Shown in pieces: positions 43,561-52,460 of a DNA stretch of 56,563 nucleotides (position 1 is its first letter; the number at the start of each line of letters is the position of its first letter). This DNA is from JBNJEA01 sp051745395 (GTDB lineage Bacteria; Desulfobacterota; Desulfobacteria; Desulfobacterales; Desulfosalsimonadaceae), in the NCBI GenBank assembly GCA_051745395.1, contig JBNJEA010000005.1:1-56563 (forward strand), read 5' to 3'. The notes beneath the pieces were generated by a model. It was not told the DNA's origin. It did not search any database and was given only the letters and a program-made list of their open reading frames with translations. Made by a program: the position numbers and the translations under genes.

Positions 43561-44280
43561 TTATGCCTCCTTTGACAAGCGGGCTTCATTGGCCACTATA
43601 TTGATAAAATCCGATGAAAAACTCTCCATTTCGGATTCAATGATCCGGATCTTCTGAGTGAAATAGTTAAAGGCAATAACGGCCGGTATGGCCACGGCAA
43701 GGCCGGCGGCCGTGGCGACCAGGGCCTCGGAAATGCCCGGGGCCACAGCCGCCAGGCTGCTCGCCCCTTTTTCAAAGGCAATGCTGTGAAACGAATTCAT
43801 TATGCCCCATACCGTACCGAACAATCCGATAAAGGGAGCGATATTGCCCGTGGTCGCCAGAAAGGGGACCAACTGAATCAAGCGGATGCTTTCCATGTTG
43901 CTCGAACGCTTCAGGGCACGCCGGATATGCTCCACGTTGCCAAACCCGTTGTCGATCGGCTCCCCGACATCGTCTGCCTGATTTTCCGCCGCTTTTCGAT
44001 TCAACTTTTTCAATTCCATGTAGGCGGTCCGGAAAATCCGGGCGACCGGACTGTGGCGCAGCTCCCGGGCCTTGGCGTAGGCGTTGGAAAAATCGCGGGT
44101 TTTCCAGAAATATTCGATAAAAAAAGCCGATTCATTGTATGCCCGGCGGATGTGGAGGTACTTGATCAGGATTATCGCCCAGGTCGCCACTGAAAAGACA
44201 AACAGCAAAAAAATCACAAACTGCACCATCAGGCCCGCGTTTAGGACCATGGCAAAAACATTTAAATTCTCGGGATTCAT
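43561..44280 (-). CDS. tolQ: TolQ, MotA/TolQ/ExbB proton channel family
   Basis: Proton-channel subunit energising Tol-Pal constriction of the envelope during division. 239 residues with three membrane helices (VQFVIFLLFVFSVATWAIIL; the LATTGNIAPFIGLFGTVWGI helix with conserved Thr/Gly; EALVATAAGLAVAIPAVIAF) and a cytoplasmic loop. It is first in the operon tolQ-tolR-tolA-tolB-pal-cpoB. GGAG and AAGG precede the ATG at 44280. No ybgC is upstream. Confidence 0.95.
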   Translation of the reverse strand: MNPENLNVFAMVLNAGLMVQFVIFLLFVFSVATWAIILIKYLHIRRAYNESAFFIEYFWKTRDFSNAYAKARELRHSPVARIFRTAYMELKKLNRKAAENQADDVGEPIDNGFGNVEHIRRALKRSSNMESIRLIQLVPFLATTGNIAPFIGLFGTVWGIMNSFHSIAFEKGASSLAAVAPGISEALVATAAGLAVAIPAVIAFNYFTQKIRIIESEMESFSSDFINIVANEARLSKEA

Positions 44281-44594
44281 CCTTGGCTTACTCCAGTTTT
44301 TATTAAAGAAATCTGTTCGTTAGAGCCGGCAATGCCTGTGGCGGCCTGCCGGAATTACACATGAAACTATCCAACGTCCCCGCCGGTGTCAAGCACAAGG
44401 TAAAATATTGTGCAGTTTCACATGTAACCCGTTTTTATTCTCGCGCAAAGTCGCCAGGGCGCAAAGATTCCAAGTCTTTTTTTTGGCGCTGTTGGTGACT
44501 TTGCTCGGGAACAAAAAACGCCTTCATGCAAGGTAATGCATGAAGGCGTTTTCGATTTCAGATGAAGCCTAACGGTGCATGGAAGGCAAAGGGC
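44281..44594. other. Gap between tolQ and groL
   Basis: Should hold the tolQ promoter and the groESL terminator (44509-44552). A partial inverted repeat TTACACATGAAACT (from 44354) and AGTTTCACATGTAA (from 44414) might be an operator upstream of tolQ. A CTCGCGCAAAGTCGCCAGGG stretch near 44440 resembles low-complexity dispersed repeats. No gene is seen. Confidence 0.45.
44509..44552 (-). terminator. Intrinsic terminator of groES-groEL
   Basis: A perfect 16-bp stem (AAAACGCCTTCATGCA at 44515-44530 with 44537-44552), 6-nt loop. Read on the minus strand it is followed by a run of six U's plus UGUU, 43 bp past the groL stop. Confidence 0.9.
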
Positions 44595-46256
<1,662 letters not shown>

Positions 46257-46292
46257 ATCGCTATTCCTCCACTTTTTAAAATTCCACAGATT

Positions 46293-46580
46293 TTATTCAA
46301 TAATTCCCAGAACGTCGTCTTCGCGCATGACCAAGTGCTCTTCGTCACTGATTTTGACTTCGGTGCCGGCGTACTTGGCAAACAGCACGCGGTCGCCCGC
46401 TTTGACCTGCAGCGGCATCCGCTTTCCGTCATCGCCGAGCTTGCCGTCGCCAACGGCGATCACTTCGCCCTGTGCCGGTTTTTCCTTGGCACTGTCGGGG
46501 ATAATGATGCCGCCCTTGGTTTTTGATTCTTCTTCGAGGCGTTTTACCAGAATCCGATCATTTAAAGGTTTAATCTTCAT
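46293..46580 (-). CDS. groS: Co-chaperonin GroES
   Basis: 95-residue lid of the GroEL chamber: MKIKPLNDRILVKRLEEE, the mobile loop SKTKGGIIIPDSAKEKPAQG, GDRVLFAKYAGTEVKI, and the ending REDDVLGIIE. GGAGAAG lies just before the ATG. It is first gene of groES-groEL. I found no CIRCE inverted repeat upstream, so HrcA control is not supported here. Confidence 0.98.
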   Translation of the reverse strand: MKIKPLNDRILVKRLEEESKTKGGIIIPDSAKEKPAQGEVIAVGDGKLGDDGKRMPLQVKAGDRVLFAKYAGTEVKISDEEHLVMREDDVLGIIE

Positions 46581-46888
46581 TGCCCACTTCTCCTTTTCTA
46601 CCGGTTAGAATTTACTCCATAAAATCTAAACTATTCAAAACAATGCCGATGCAAAACAAAACAGGAATCGGTTTGCAATGCTGGCGCCAGAACGATACAC
46701 ACACGTTCGAACGATTTGCAGCAACAAACACGATACAAATAATATATAAAAATCAATTATATAACAATTTATAACGAACAACAGAATCGGCATATATAAA
46801 TCTGCTGTCGCCGTCTGACGAAACCAACGGCCTGCCAACCCCGTTTTGCCGGAAAACTATAACGTGGTGCGTTTTTTAATGCGGCAGA
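46581..46888. other. groESL upstream region
   Basis: 308 bp, AT-rich at 46720-46800. On the minus strand a perfect TATAAT (46761-46756) could be a -10, with a poor TGTTGT 16 bp upstream. No CIRCE (TTAGCACTC-N9-GAGTGCTAA) and no convincing sigma32 consensus. No gene seen. Confidence 0.4.
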
Positions 46889-47167
46889 TTATTCCGCATC
46901 ATTGCCGGTTTTTGATTGTGTTTCAGACGATCCGCCGGATGCCGAATCCTCTTTTTTCTGATCCGGAGATGAAGATGATGCGCTGGAACTGTTGGCATAA
47001 TCAGTGGCATACCAGCCGGTTCCCTTCAGGTGGAAAGTACATTGTGAAATCCGTTTCTGAAGCTTTCCCGCACAGTCGGGACACTGGGAAAGCGGTTGAT
47101 CGGACATTTTCTGCAGAATTTCATGGACCCTGCCGCAAGTGGCACACTGGTACTCATAAATGGGCAT
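46889..47167 (-). CDS. FmdB-family zinc ribbon protein
   Basis: 92 residues. The N-terminal zinc ribbon (MPIYEYQCATCGRVHEILQK, then CPDC) holds two CxxC pairs, followed by the family's LQKRISQCTFHLKGTGWYAT and a Ser/Asp/Lys low-complexity tail. The family was named for a regulatory role in formamidase expression, but its general function is unknown. It has its own promoter at 47231-47260 and AGGAG before the ATG. It is a monocistronic gene. Confidence 0.9.
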   Translation of the reverse strand: MPIYEYQCATCGRVHEILQKMSDQPLSQCPDCAGKLQKRISQCTFHLKGTGWYATDYANSSSASSSSPDQKKEDSASGGSSETQSKTGNDAE

Positions 47168-47230
47168 TGCTCGAATCTCTCCTGTTTTCGGAATGATATC
47201 TGATTTTGCGAACCGAGCTGTTAATCGATC

Positions 47231-47260
47231 TTAATATAGTTCGTAATTTGTTATTGTCAA
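47231..47260 (-). promoter_or_regulatory. Promoter of the FmdB-family gene
   Basis: Minus strand TTGACA (47260-47255), 18-bp spacer, TATTAA (47236-47231), about 64 bp before the start codon. Confidence 0.6.
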
Positions 47261-47388
47261 GTCAGGCGCATGCATTTTTTTCATTTCTTTCCCCGCAAGG
47301 CAAAATCCCGCGCCGCCTCATTTTCCGGCCCGATGCACACCTGCTTTCAAGGGCATAACACACATCGTCTCTCCCCTTTTGTAATCCG

Positions 47389-47949
47389 TTAATGGCCGGC
47401 ATCGGACGCCTGCATATCATAAAAGGCCTGATGCCATTTTTCATAGAACTGAAAAACCGGCCCCACGTGGGCAATCGTTGCATTTTCCAATATCCGGTGC
47501 GTCAGGTGATGCACCTTGGCCTCTTCGGTCTGCCGCTGTTGCGGCGTTGCATGGAAATGCTGCAAAAAATGCCGGAACCGGACCACGTGGATTAATTCAT
47601 GACAGACGACATAAAGCACAAAGGGATATAGCCGTAAACTTGGCATCTGCTCAAGGGCTTTTATAATCACGGGATCCTGGATACAGATCTTATAAAAATC
47701 ATCGGCTTCTGTTTCCAGCAGCGTATCTTTTTTCTGCACTTTATACCGAACAATCTGGGCAAAATGGACATCGGTGATTTCATGCGGCACCAAATGGCTG
47801 GCGGTCTTGATGTCGTAGTTTAAATGCCGCATCTGGCTGCCGGACAATTTATAATAATTGCTGACCAGTTCTTCCGCCGTTTCCACGGACTGGTTGACCG
47901 TACCGAGCTGTTTTTGGGAAAATAGAGGATTTTCGCAATCAATGGGCAT
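47389..47949 (-). CDS. Unrecognised protein with HExxH metallopeptidase-like motif
   Basis: 186 residues, family not recognised. A hydrophobic helix runs into a zinc-binding HExxH motif (LYVVCHELIHVVRFRHFLQH), with further His residues downstream (HFHATPQQ, KVHHLTHRI). This is the minimal signature of a zincin-like peptidase, but no signal peptide or second membrane helix is visible, so it is presumably cytoplasmic. An acidic patch (LLETEADDFYKICIQDP) precedes the motif. Function is not assigned. It is divergent from the small COX24-like gene and separated from the FmdB gene by 221 bp. The low-charge, Tyr/His-rich composition is unlike its neighbours but codon use looks ordinary. Confidence 0.8.
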   Translation of the reverse strand: MPIDCENPLFSQKQLGTVNQSVETAEELVSNYYKLSGSQMRHLNYDIKTASHLVPHEITDVHFAQIVRYKVQKKDTLLETEADDFYKICIQDPVIIKALEQMPSLRLYPFVLYVVCHELIHVVRFRHFLQHFHATPQQRQTEEAKVHHLTHRILENATIAHVGPVFQFYEKWHQAFYDMQASDAGH

Positions 47950-48097
47950 GGCGCCTCTTTGTCTTTGTCTTTATCTTCATCGGCTCGCACCGTCCAATGA
48001 GGGTCCGGAAAAATATAAAAATCCCTTAAATTAAGATGGACAACTTTTTTTGAATTGTTTATCATACTTTTTTTAAGGCAATTTTAAAATATTTTTC

Positions 48098-48111
48098 GAA
48101 AGGAGGTGATC
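48098..48111 (+). promoter_or_regulatory. Extended Shine-Dalgarno of the COX24-like small gene
   Basis: GAAAGGAGGTGATC is a 14-base match to the complement of the usual bacterial 16S rRNA 3' end (GATCACCTCCTTTC). GGAGG is 7 nt before the TTG start. Confidence 0.85.
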
Positions 48112-48113
48112 TG

Positions 48114-48212
48114 TTGGGCAATGTAATTAAGAAACGCCGGAAAAAAATGCGGAAACACAAACACCGCAAGCTGTTAGCACGGACGAGACATCAAAGGCGG
48201 AAAGGCAAATAA
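48114..48212 (+). CDS. AURKAIP1/COX24 domain small basic protein
   Basis: A 32-residue, extremely basic protein starting at TTG 48114: GNVIKKRRKKMRKHKHRKLL, then ARTRHQRRKGK. It fits the AURKAIP1/COX24 domain, whose bacterial members are short, Lys/Arg-rich and thought to be ribosome-associated. The 14-base Shine-Dalgarno and the terminator directly downstream (48243-48291) show a compact, independently expressed gene. Half of the residues are Lys or Arg. It is easily missed because of its length and TTG start. Confidence 0.88.
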   Translation: MGNVIKKRRKKMRKHKHRKLLARTRHQRRKGK

Positions 48213-48242
48213 ATGATACGGGTCGGTTCGTGTATGAAAGCG

Positions 48243-48291
48243 GCCGGGAAAACGCCCGGGAGTAACACGGGCGGCTTTCCCGGCTTTTTTT
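48243..48291 (+). terminator. Intrinsic terminator of the COX24-like gene
   Basis: GCCGGGAAAACGCCCG pairs with CGGGCGGCTTTCCCGGC (one bulge), 9-nt loop, followed by seven T's (48285-48291) on the plus strand. It also lies just past the hflC stop and may act for it too. Confidence 0.85.
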
Positions 48292-48308
48292 ATGGCAGAA
48301 GAAGCCGG

Positions 48309-49301
48309 CTACTTGCCGGAAGTGGCCGGTTGAAAATCCTTTAGATATTGCAGAAATTGCGAATCCGTGGACAAGACGAGATCGGACTTATCCAGGGATG
48401 TCTTATAAACGCCTAACGATTTGATAAACGAATAAAATTCAGGATCGAGCCCATAGGCATCGGCATAGGTTTTGGTGGCCGTGCCATCGGCATTGCCCTT
48501 AATCTCCTCGGCCGTTCGGTAGGCACCGGATTGAATTTCGAGAAGATCCCTTTCCTTATCCCCCTGAATCTCGCGGGCCTCGCCTTGTCCGATGGAACGG
48601 ATCTTGGCCGCCATCTGTTTCCGCTCGGCCACCATACGGTTATAAACCGACTGCCGGACTTGCTTGACATAGTTGACCCGCTTAATTTTCACGTCAATGA
48701 GCTCGATGCCGAATTTATCGAGTTTCGGCTGGGCCTCGGCAAGCATCATCCGGGTCAGTTTCGCCCGGCCTACATTGATTTCATACTGGCCCGGCTCCTT
48801 TTCTTCTTCCACCTCCTGGACCGCTTCCTTGACCGCTTCGTCATCAATGGCCTCCTGGGCCATGGAAGTCATTTCCCGGTTGGTGTTCCGGACGGTTTCG
48901 ATCAACTGGTGGGAGGTCACAACGTTGCGAACCGCCGGATTGATAATATCATCGAGCCGGTTTAAGGCGCTTTGCATATCGGTGACCGTGCGCAAAAGCG
49001 CCACCGGATCGGTAATCCGCCACCGCCCGAAGGTATCGACCCAAAGATAGGTTTTATCCCGCGTGGGAATCTGGCCGGGTTCGCCGTCCCAGGCCTGAAT
49101 ATTTTTCGGAAACACATTGATCTGCTGAACAAACGGTATCCGGAAGTTGAGCCCCGGCTCTGTTACGGGCTCACCGATGATCCGGCCGAACTGGGTAATG
49201 ACTACCTGCTCGGTTTCATCGACGGTGTAGGCGGACGAAAAAAAACCGATACCGAGGATGACCAGCAGGATTACCGGTATGAGAAACTTATTGAACTGCA
49301 T
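48309..49301 (-). CDS. hflC: HflC, SPFH-domain modulator of FtsH
   Basis: 330 residues: N-terminal membrane helix (FLIPVILLVILGIGFFSSAY), SPFH/band-7 domain (VDETEQVVITQFGRIIGEPV, GLNFRIPFVQQINVFPKNIQ), a coiled coil with ERKQMAAKIRSIGQGEAREI, and the C-terminal region. With HflK it forms a periplasmic cage on FtsH that regulates membrane-protein degradation. An insertion of about 20 acidic residues (AIDDEAVKEAVQEVEEEKEP) in the SPFH domain is longer than in E. coli HflC. Its ATG lies inside the last codons of hflK (14-nt overlap). Confidence 0.94.
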   Translation of the reverse strand: MQFNKFLIPVILLVILGIGFFSSAYTVDETEQVVITQFGRIIGEPVTEPGLNFRIPFVQQINVFPKNIQAWDGEPGQIPTRDKTYLWVDTFGRWRITDPVALLRTVTDMQSALNRLDDIINPAVRNVVTSHQLIETVRNTNREMTSMAQEAIDDEAVKEAVQEVEEEKEPGQYEINVGRAKLTRMMLAEAQPKLDKFGIELIDVKIKRVNYVKQVRQSVYNRMVAERKQMAAKIRSIGQGEAREIQGDKERDLLEIQSGAYRTAEEIKGNADGTATKTYADAYGLDPEFYSFIKSLGVYKTSLDKSDLVLSTDSQFLQYLKDFQPATSGK

Positions 49302-50358
49302 TTTGTTGTCCCTTTTTTATCCCGAGATTTAGCAATGGCAGAAGGCTGTTCTGCTCAGAATCAATAATATATTTGTCGCCGAGTGTCGGCAGCGTTTCTT
49401 CCAGCATTTCCATGTAAAGCCGCCGCCGGGTGACATCCTCGGCCTTGGCGTATGCCTCGTACCGGGACCGGAACCGTGCGGCATCGCCTTCTGCCCGGTT
49501 GGTCCGCTTTTTGGCATACCCCTTTGCGGCTTCGATGGTTTGCTTGGCCTCGCCCCTGGCCTTCGGAATCACCTGATTGTAATCCTGCTTGGCCTTGTAA
49601 ATGGTTTCCTCTTTTTCCTGAACGGCCCGGTTGACCTCGTTGAACGAATCCTGCACCGGATCCGGCACGTTGGTGTTGCCAAGCTCCACTGTGACAATCT
49701 CTATGCCGGTGCCGGCTTCCTTGAGGTCCTTTTGAAGCTGCACCTCGGTGTCGGCGGCAATTTCCTGCCGCTTGCTGATGACCTCGTTGATGCTGCGGTC
49801 GCCGACGACCAGCCGCATGGAGGCCTCGGCCATATCGCGGATCAGGCGCTTCACATCGGCCACGTTAAACAGGTACTTATACGCGTCCCGTATCTTGTAC
49901 TGCACGATCCAGGGAACCACGCCCACGTTTAAGTCCCCGGTCAGCATCAGGGCCACATCAATGCTGTCCCGATCGATGGTATAGCCCTGATCGGAGTCCT
50001 CATCGCTTTGCAGGCCGAATTCCTCCGTATACACCCGTTTGGTTTTCACCTTGCTTACCTTTTCAATACCGGCGGGCAGTTTAAAATGCAGGCCGGATTG
50101 CGTGGTGCGCTTGTACTGGCCAAACCGCTGAATCACACCGACTTCGTTGGAAGCCACCGTGTAAATCATCGAAGAGCCCACAAACAGCAGCAGGGCCACC
50201 ACAATGATAATTGCCCAGCCCCCGCTGAATTTGAGGTTCTTTAATTTGTCAATAATGTCATCGAGGTTCGGCGGTTGCGGGCCGCCGCCGCCATCACCGC
50301 TGCTGCCGCGATTGCGCTCCTGTTGTCTTTGCTGGAGTTTTTCCCAGTCCCAGTTCAT
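49288..50358 (-). CDS. hflK: HflK, SPFH-domain modulator of FtsH
   Basis: 356 residues. A Gln/Arg/Gly-rich cytoplasmic head (MNWDWEKLQQRQQERNRGSS) with GDGGGGPQPPNLDD leads to the membrane helix (WAIIIVVALLLFVGSSMIYT), the SPFH domain (NEVGVIQRFGQYKRTTQSGL; VRNV-like segment YLFNVADVKRLIRDMAEASM) and the C-terminal coiled coil (QEKEETIYKAKQDYNQVIPK). AAGGAG precedes the ATG. First gene of hflK-hflC. Confidence 0.94.
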   Translation of the reverse strand: MNWDWEKLQQRQQERNRGSSGDGGGGPQPPNLDDIIDKLKNLKFSGGWAIIIVVALLLFVGSSMIYTVASNEVGVIQRFGQYKRTTQSGLHFKLPAGIEKVSKVKTKRVYTEEFGLQSDEDSDQGYTIDRDSIDVALMLTGDLNVGVVPWIVQYKIRDAYKYLFNVADVKRLIRDMAEASMRLVVGDRSINEVISKRQEIAADTEVQLQKDLKEAGTGIEIVTVELGNTNVPDPVQDSFNEVNRAVQEKEETIYKAKQDYNQVIPKARGEAKQTIEAAKGYAKKRTNRAEGDAARFRSRYEAYAKAEDVTRRRLYMEMLEETLPTLGDKYIIDSEQNSLLPLLNLGIKKGQQNAVQ

Positions 50359-50543
50359 TGATTTTTCTCCTTATCATTTCAAACCGATCGGATCGATCCT
50401 GATCCGACTTTTGCGACCAACGCATTTAAACAAATGGATTCATTTTTAATTCTGTTTTTATAGAACCCGTGTCGGCAAGTCAAGGAAAAACCAGAATGGA
50501 CGGTCCATTGCCACAACCGAATGCCGGCGGCCTAAAGCCGTTC

Positions 50544-50573
50544 TTGACAGCGACAAAATCAAGCGCCTATAAA
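50544..50573 (+). promoter_or_regulatory. Promoter of the dciA-trmN6 unit
   Basis: TTGACA (50544-50549), 18-bp spacer, TATAAA (50568-50573), about 40 nt before the dciA start. Confidence 0.65.
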
Positions 50574-50619
50574 AGGGCTAACATTGTCATTTTAAAAACT
50601 TGATGGACCCGATGGCACC

Positions 50620-50937
50620 ATGAGCGACAAACCCCGCAAAGCCGGCCAATTCACCCATATTGGCGATCTGTTGCCAGGCATCGTCAAATCCATGCGCCGG
50701 GAAACCGATACGGAACTGGCCCGGATTCGCGATATCTGGAACCAGGTCCTCGAACCCGAGATTGCCGAACATGCCCAGCCGGCAGCCTTAAAAAACGACG
50801 CCCTGCTGGTGCACGTGGCAAGCCCGACGTTGACCCAGCAGCTTCGGTTTCTGACCCCGGAAATCATAAAACAGCTCAACCGTGTGATCGGCGCCGGACG
50901 CATCAACGAGATCAAATACAAGGTCGGCAAGGTCTGA
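50620..50937 (+). CDS. dciA: DciA-like protein (DUF721), replicative helicase-associated
   Basis: 105 residues of the DUF721 family: FTHIGDLLPGIVKSMRRETD, IRDIWNQVLEPEIAEHAQPA, and VHVASPTLTQQLRFLTPEII. DciA interacts with DnaB and is needed for helicase function in species without DnaC/DnaI. Position near dnaX, recR and the tRNAs is consistent. The following methyltransferase gene begins 12 nt after its stop, so they share a promoter (50544-50573). Confidence 0.87.
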   Translation: MSDKPRKAGQFTHIGDLLPGIVKSMRRETDTELARIRDIWNQVLEPEIAEHAQPAALKNDALLVHVASPTLTQQLRFLTPEIIKQLNRVIGAGRINEIKYKVGKV

Positions 50938-50949
50938 TCGCCTGCTTTC

Positions 50950-51678
50950 ATGGAAAACTACACGCAAGACACCTTGTTTAACGGCCGCCTGACACTGCGT
51001 CAGGCCGCTTCCGGATACCGCTTTTCCGTAGACGCCGTCATCCTTGCCAACCTGGCGGCATGCAGCCCCGGCCAGCGGGTACTCGACGTCGGCACCGGCT
51101 GCGGCATCATTCCGATGATTCTGGCGTATCGCAATCCGGGAATTGGCCGCATATACGGAATCGATATTCAAACCGAATTCGCCGCCACGGCCGCGGAAAA
51201 CGTACGGCAAAACGGCATGGCGGAGCAGATTGCAATCCGCTGCGCCGATGCCAGAACCCTGTCGCCCGCCGATACCGACGGGCCGGTCGACATGCTGATC
51301 TGCAATCCGCCCCATTACAAAGCATCAGCCGGCCGGATCAATCCCGATACCCGCCGGGCCATTTCCCGCCACGAAATCAAAATGACTTTGGCAGAGCTGG
51401 TGGCCGCGGCAAAACGGATGCTTGACAGCGGCGGCCGTTTCCTGACCCTCTATCCGGCACAACGGCTCGTTGACATCACCGCCGCCATGCGCAATGCCGG
51501 CATTGAACCCACACACTTTCGTTTCATCCATTTCACCCCCGGCACGGAGGCCAAGCGGGTGTTTGTCGAAGGCATCGCCGGCAAATCCCCGGGGGCCACC
51601 CGCATCGGGCCGCCGCTTTACCTCTGTGACGAGGCCGGCGCCGACTCGCCGGAAATAGCAGCCATGTATAAAGACTGA
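50950..51678 (+). CDS. TrmN6-like tRNA1(Val) adenine-37 N6-methyltransferase
   Basis: 242-residue SAM-dependent methyltransferase with motif I (RVLDVGTGCGIIPMILAYRN), the adenine-N6 active site LICNPPHYK, and the family N-terminus YTQDTLFNGRLTLRQAASGY preceding FSVDAVILA. The end EGIAGKSPGATRIGPPLYL is typical. Proteins of this group modify A37 of tRNA1(Val) in E. coli; the exact tRNA target here is not shown. It lies between dciA and two tRNA-Ser genes. Confidence 0.85.
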   Translation: MENYTQDTLFNGRLTLRQAASGYRFSVDAVILANLAACSPGQRVLDVGTGCGIIPMILAYRNPGIGRIYGIDIQTEFAATAAENVRQNGMAEQIAIRCADARTLSPADTDGPVDMLICNPPHYKASAGRINPDTRRAISRHEIKMTLAELVAAAKRMLDSGGRFLTLYPAQRLVDITAAMRNAGIEPTHFRFIHFTPGTEAKRVFVEGIAGKSPGATRIGPPLYLCDEAGADSPEIAAMYKD

Positions 51679-51745
51679 TCACCGTGGCCGCCATGCGCCC
51701 TGATTTCGATCCAAACCGGTTTCATCTTCCGGAATAAATTTCTGT

Positions 51746-51774
51746 TTGACATCAATCGGTAAAATATCTATTCT
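51746..51774 (+). promoter_or_regulatory. Promoter of the tRNA-Ser pair
   Basis: TTGACA (51746-51751), 17-bp spacer, TATTCT (51769-51774), ending 44 nt before the first tRNA. Confidence 0.7.
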
Positions 51775-51817
51775 GGCAAATTAAACAATGGGCATGTTCT
51801 GTTGGGACAGCCAATGC

Positions 51818-51909
51818 GGAGAAGTGGCCGAGTGGCTGAAGGCCCCGCTCTCGAAAAGCGGTATCCCGTTGACCCGGGATCGGGGGTTCGAATCCCTCCT
51901 TCTCCGCCA
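51818..51909 (+). tRNA. tRNA-Ser (anticodon CGA)
   Basis: Acceptor GGAGAAG pairs with CTTCTCC (51899-51905), discriminator G, encoded CCA (51907-51909). The anticodon arm CCGCT-CTCGAAA-AGCGG gives CGA, reading UCG. It has a long variable arm (TATCCCGTTGACCCGGGATC) typical of serine tRNA and the T arm GGGGGTTCGAATCCCTC. Confidence 0.96.
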
Positions 51910-51970
51910 CTTTTCGGCACAACATGCCCGAAAAGCCGACTTCATCCGGCCAAAGCGTTTATCCCGTCGC

Positions 51971-52060
51971 GGAGAGATGACCGAGTGGCTGAAGGTGCAC
52001 GCCTGGAAAGCGTGTGTGCTTTAACGGGCACCGAGGGTTCGAATCCCTCTCTCTCCGCCA
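51971..52060 (+). tRNA. tRNA-Ser (anticodon GGA)
   Basis: Acceptor GGAGAGA pairs with TCTCTCC (52050-52056), discriminator G, encoded CCA (52058-52060). Anticodon arm CACGC-CTGGAAA-GCGTG gives GGA (UCC and UCU codons). Long variable arm; T arm GAGGGTTCGAATCCCTC. It follows the first tRNA-Ser by 61 nt, with a T run immediately after the CCA. Confidence 0.97.
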
Positions 52061-52460
52061 TATTTTTTTGATGGCTTCGTAAAAAGCCCAATATCTGCGT
52101 TGCGCTGCCTCCCTCGGAATTTCACGTACGGCCAAGTACGCTGCATTTCTCGGGATGCAGCGACGCCTTGATCTTGAACTTTTTACTTTGCCATCTAAAA
52201 CCGACTTTTTACGAGTTCATTATTTTTTGGGCCATATATCTTTTGATGGATGCGCCGCTTTTAAACCGCAGTTGCCGACGGATTCACGCACGCCGGGACA
52301 AAGGCGTCTTCAAGCCGGCATTATGCCCGCGCACCTGCCTTTTCTGATACAGTTGACCACCCATCCACCGACAACTTCTATGGCGTAAACGGAGGAAAGC
52401 GGTGCCGGCGAGCAATCGTTACAACCACCCGCCAGCTCGGCGGATGAAGGAAATGCGGTG
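52061..52460. other. Gap between tRNA-Ser and dnaX
   Basis: 400 bp. The first part is the palindromic repeat at 52069-52222. The rest (52223-52460) sits where many bacteria carry the SRP RNA gene (tRNA-Ser, SRP RNA, dnaX, ybaB, recR). I could not find the canonical GGAA-tetraloop S domain (CAGG..GGAA..AGCAGC). A short segment at 52385-52420 loosely resembles the Alu-domain core (GGAGGAAAGCGGTGCC, then GCAATC). Neither a protein gene nor a definite RNA gene is called. Confidence 0.4.
52069..52222. repeat. Dispersed palindromic repeat, GACTTTTTACGA type
   Basis: Terminal inverted repeats TGATGGCTTCGTAAAAAGCC (52069-52088) and the complement of TAATGAACTCGTAAAAAGTC (52203-52222). Internal hairpins CGTAC/GTACG and CTGCAT/ATGCAG. 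GCGTTGCGCTGC plus AAGTACG blocks are, from memory, typical of a repeat family common in Desulfobacterota. It lies directly behind tRNA-Ser(GGA). Confidence 0.8.

Noticed and set aside
44354..44428. TTACACATGAAACT / AGTTTCACATGTAA as a definite operator
   Set aside because: The arms pair only partly and are about 45 bp apart; noted in the gap entry but not called.
52385..52400. GGAGGAAAG motif as RNase P RNA
   Set aside because: Only the GAGGAAAG core matches. The following CCGGGC and the ACAGNRA motif are absent and the gap is too short.
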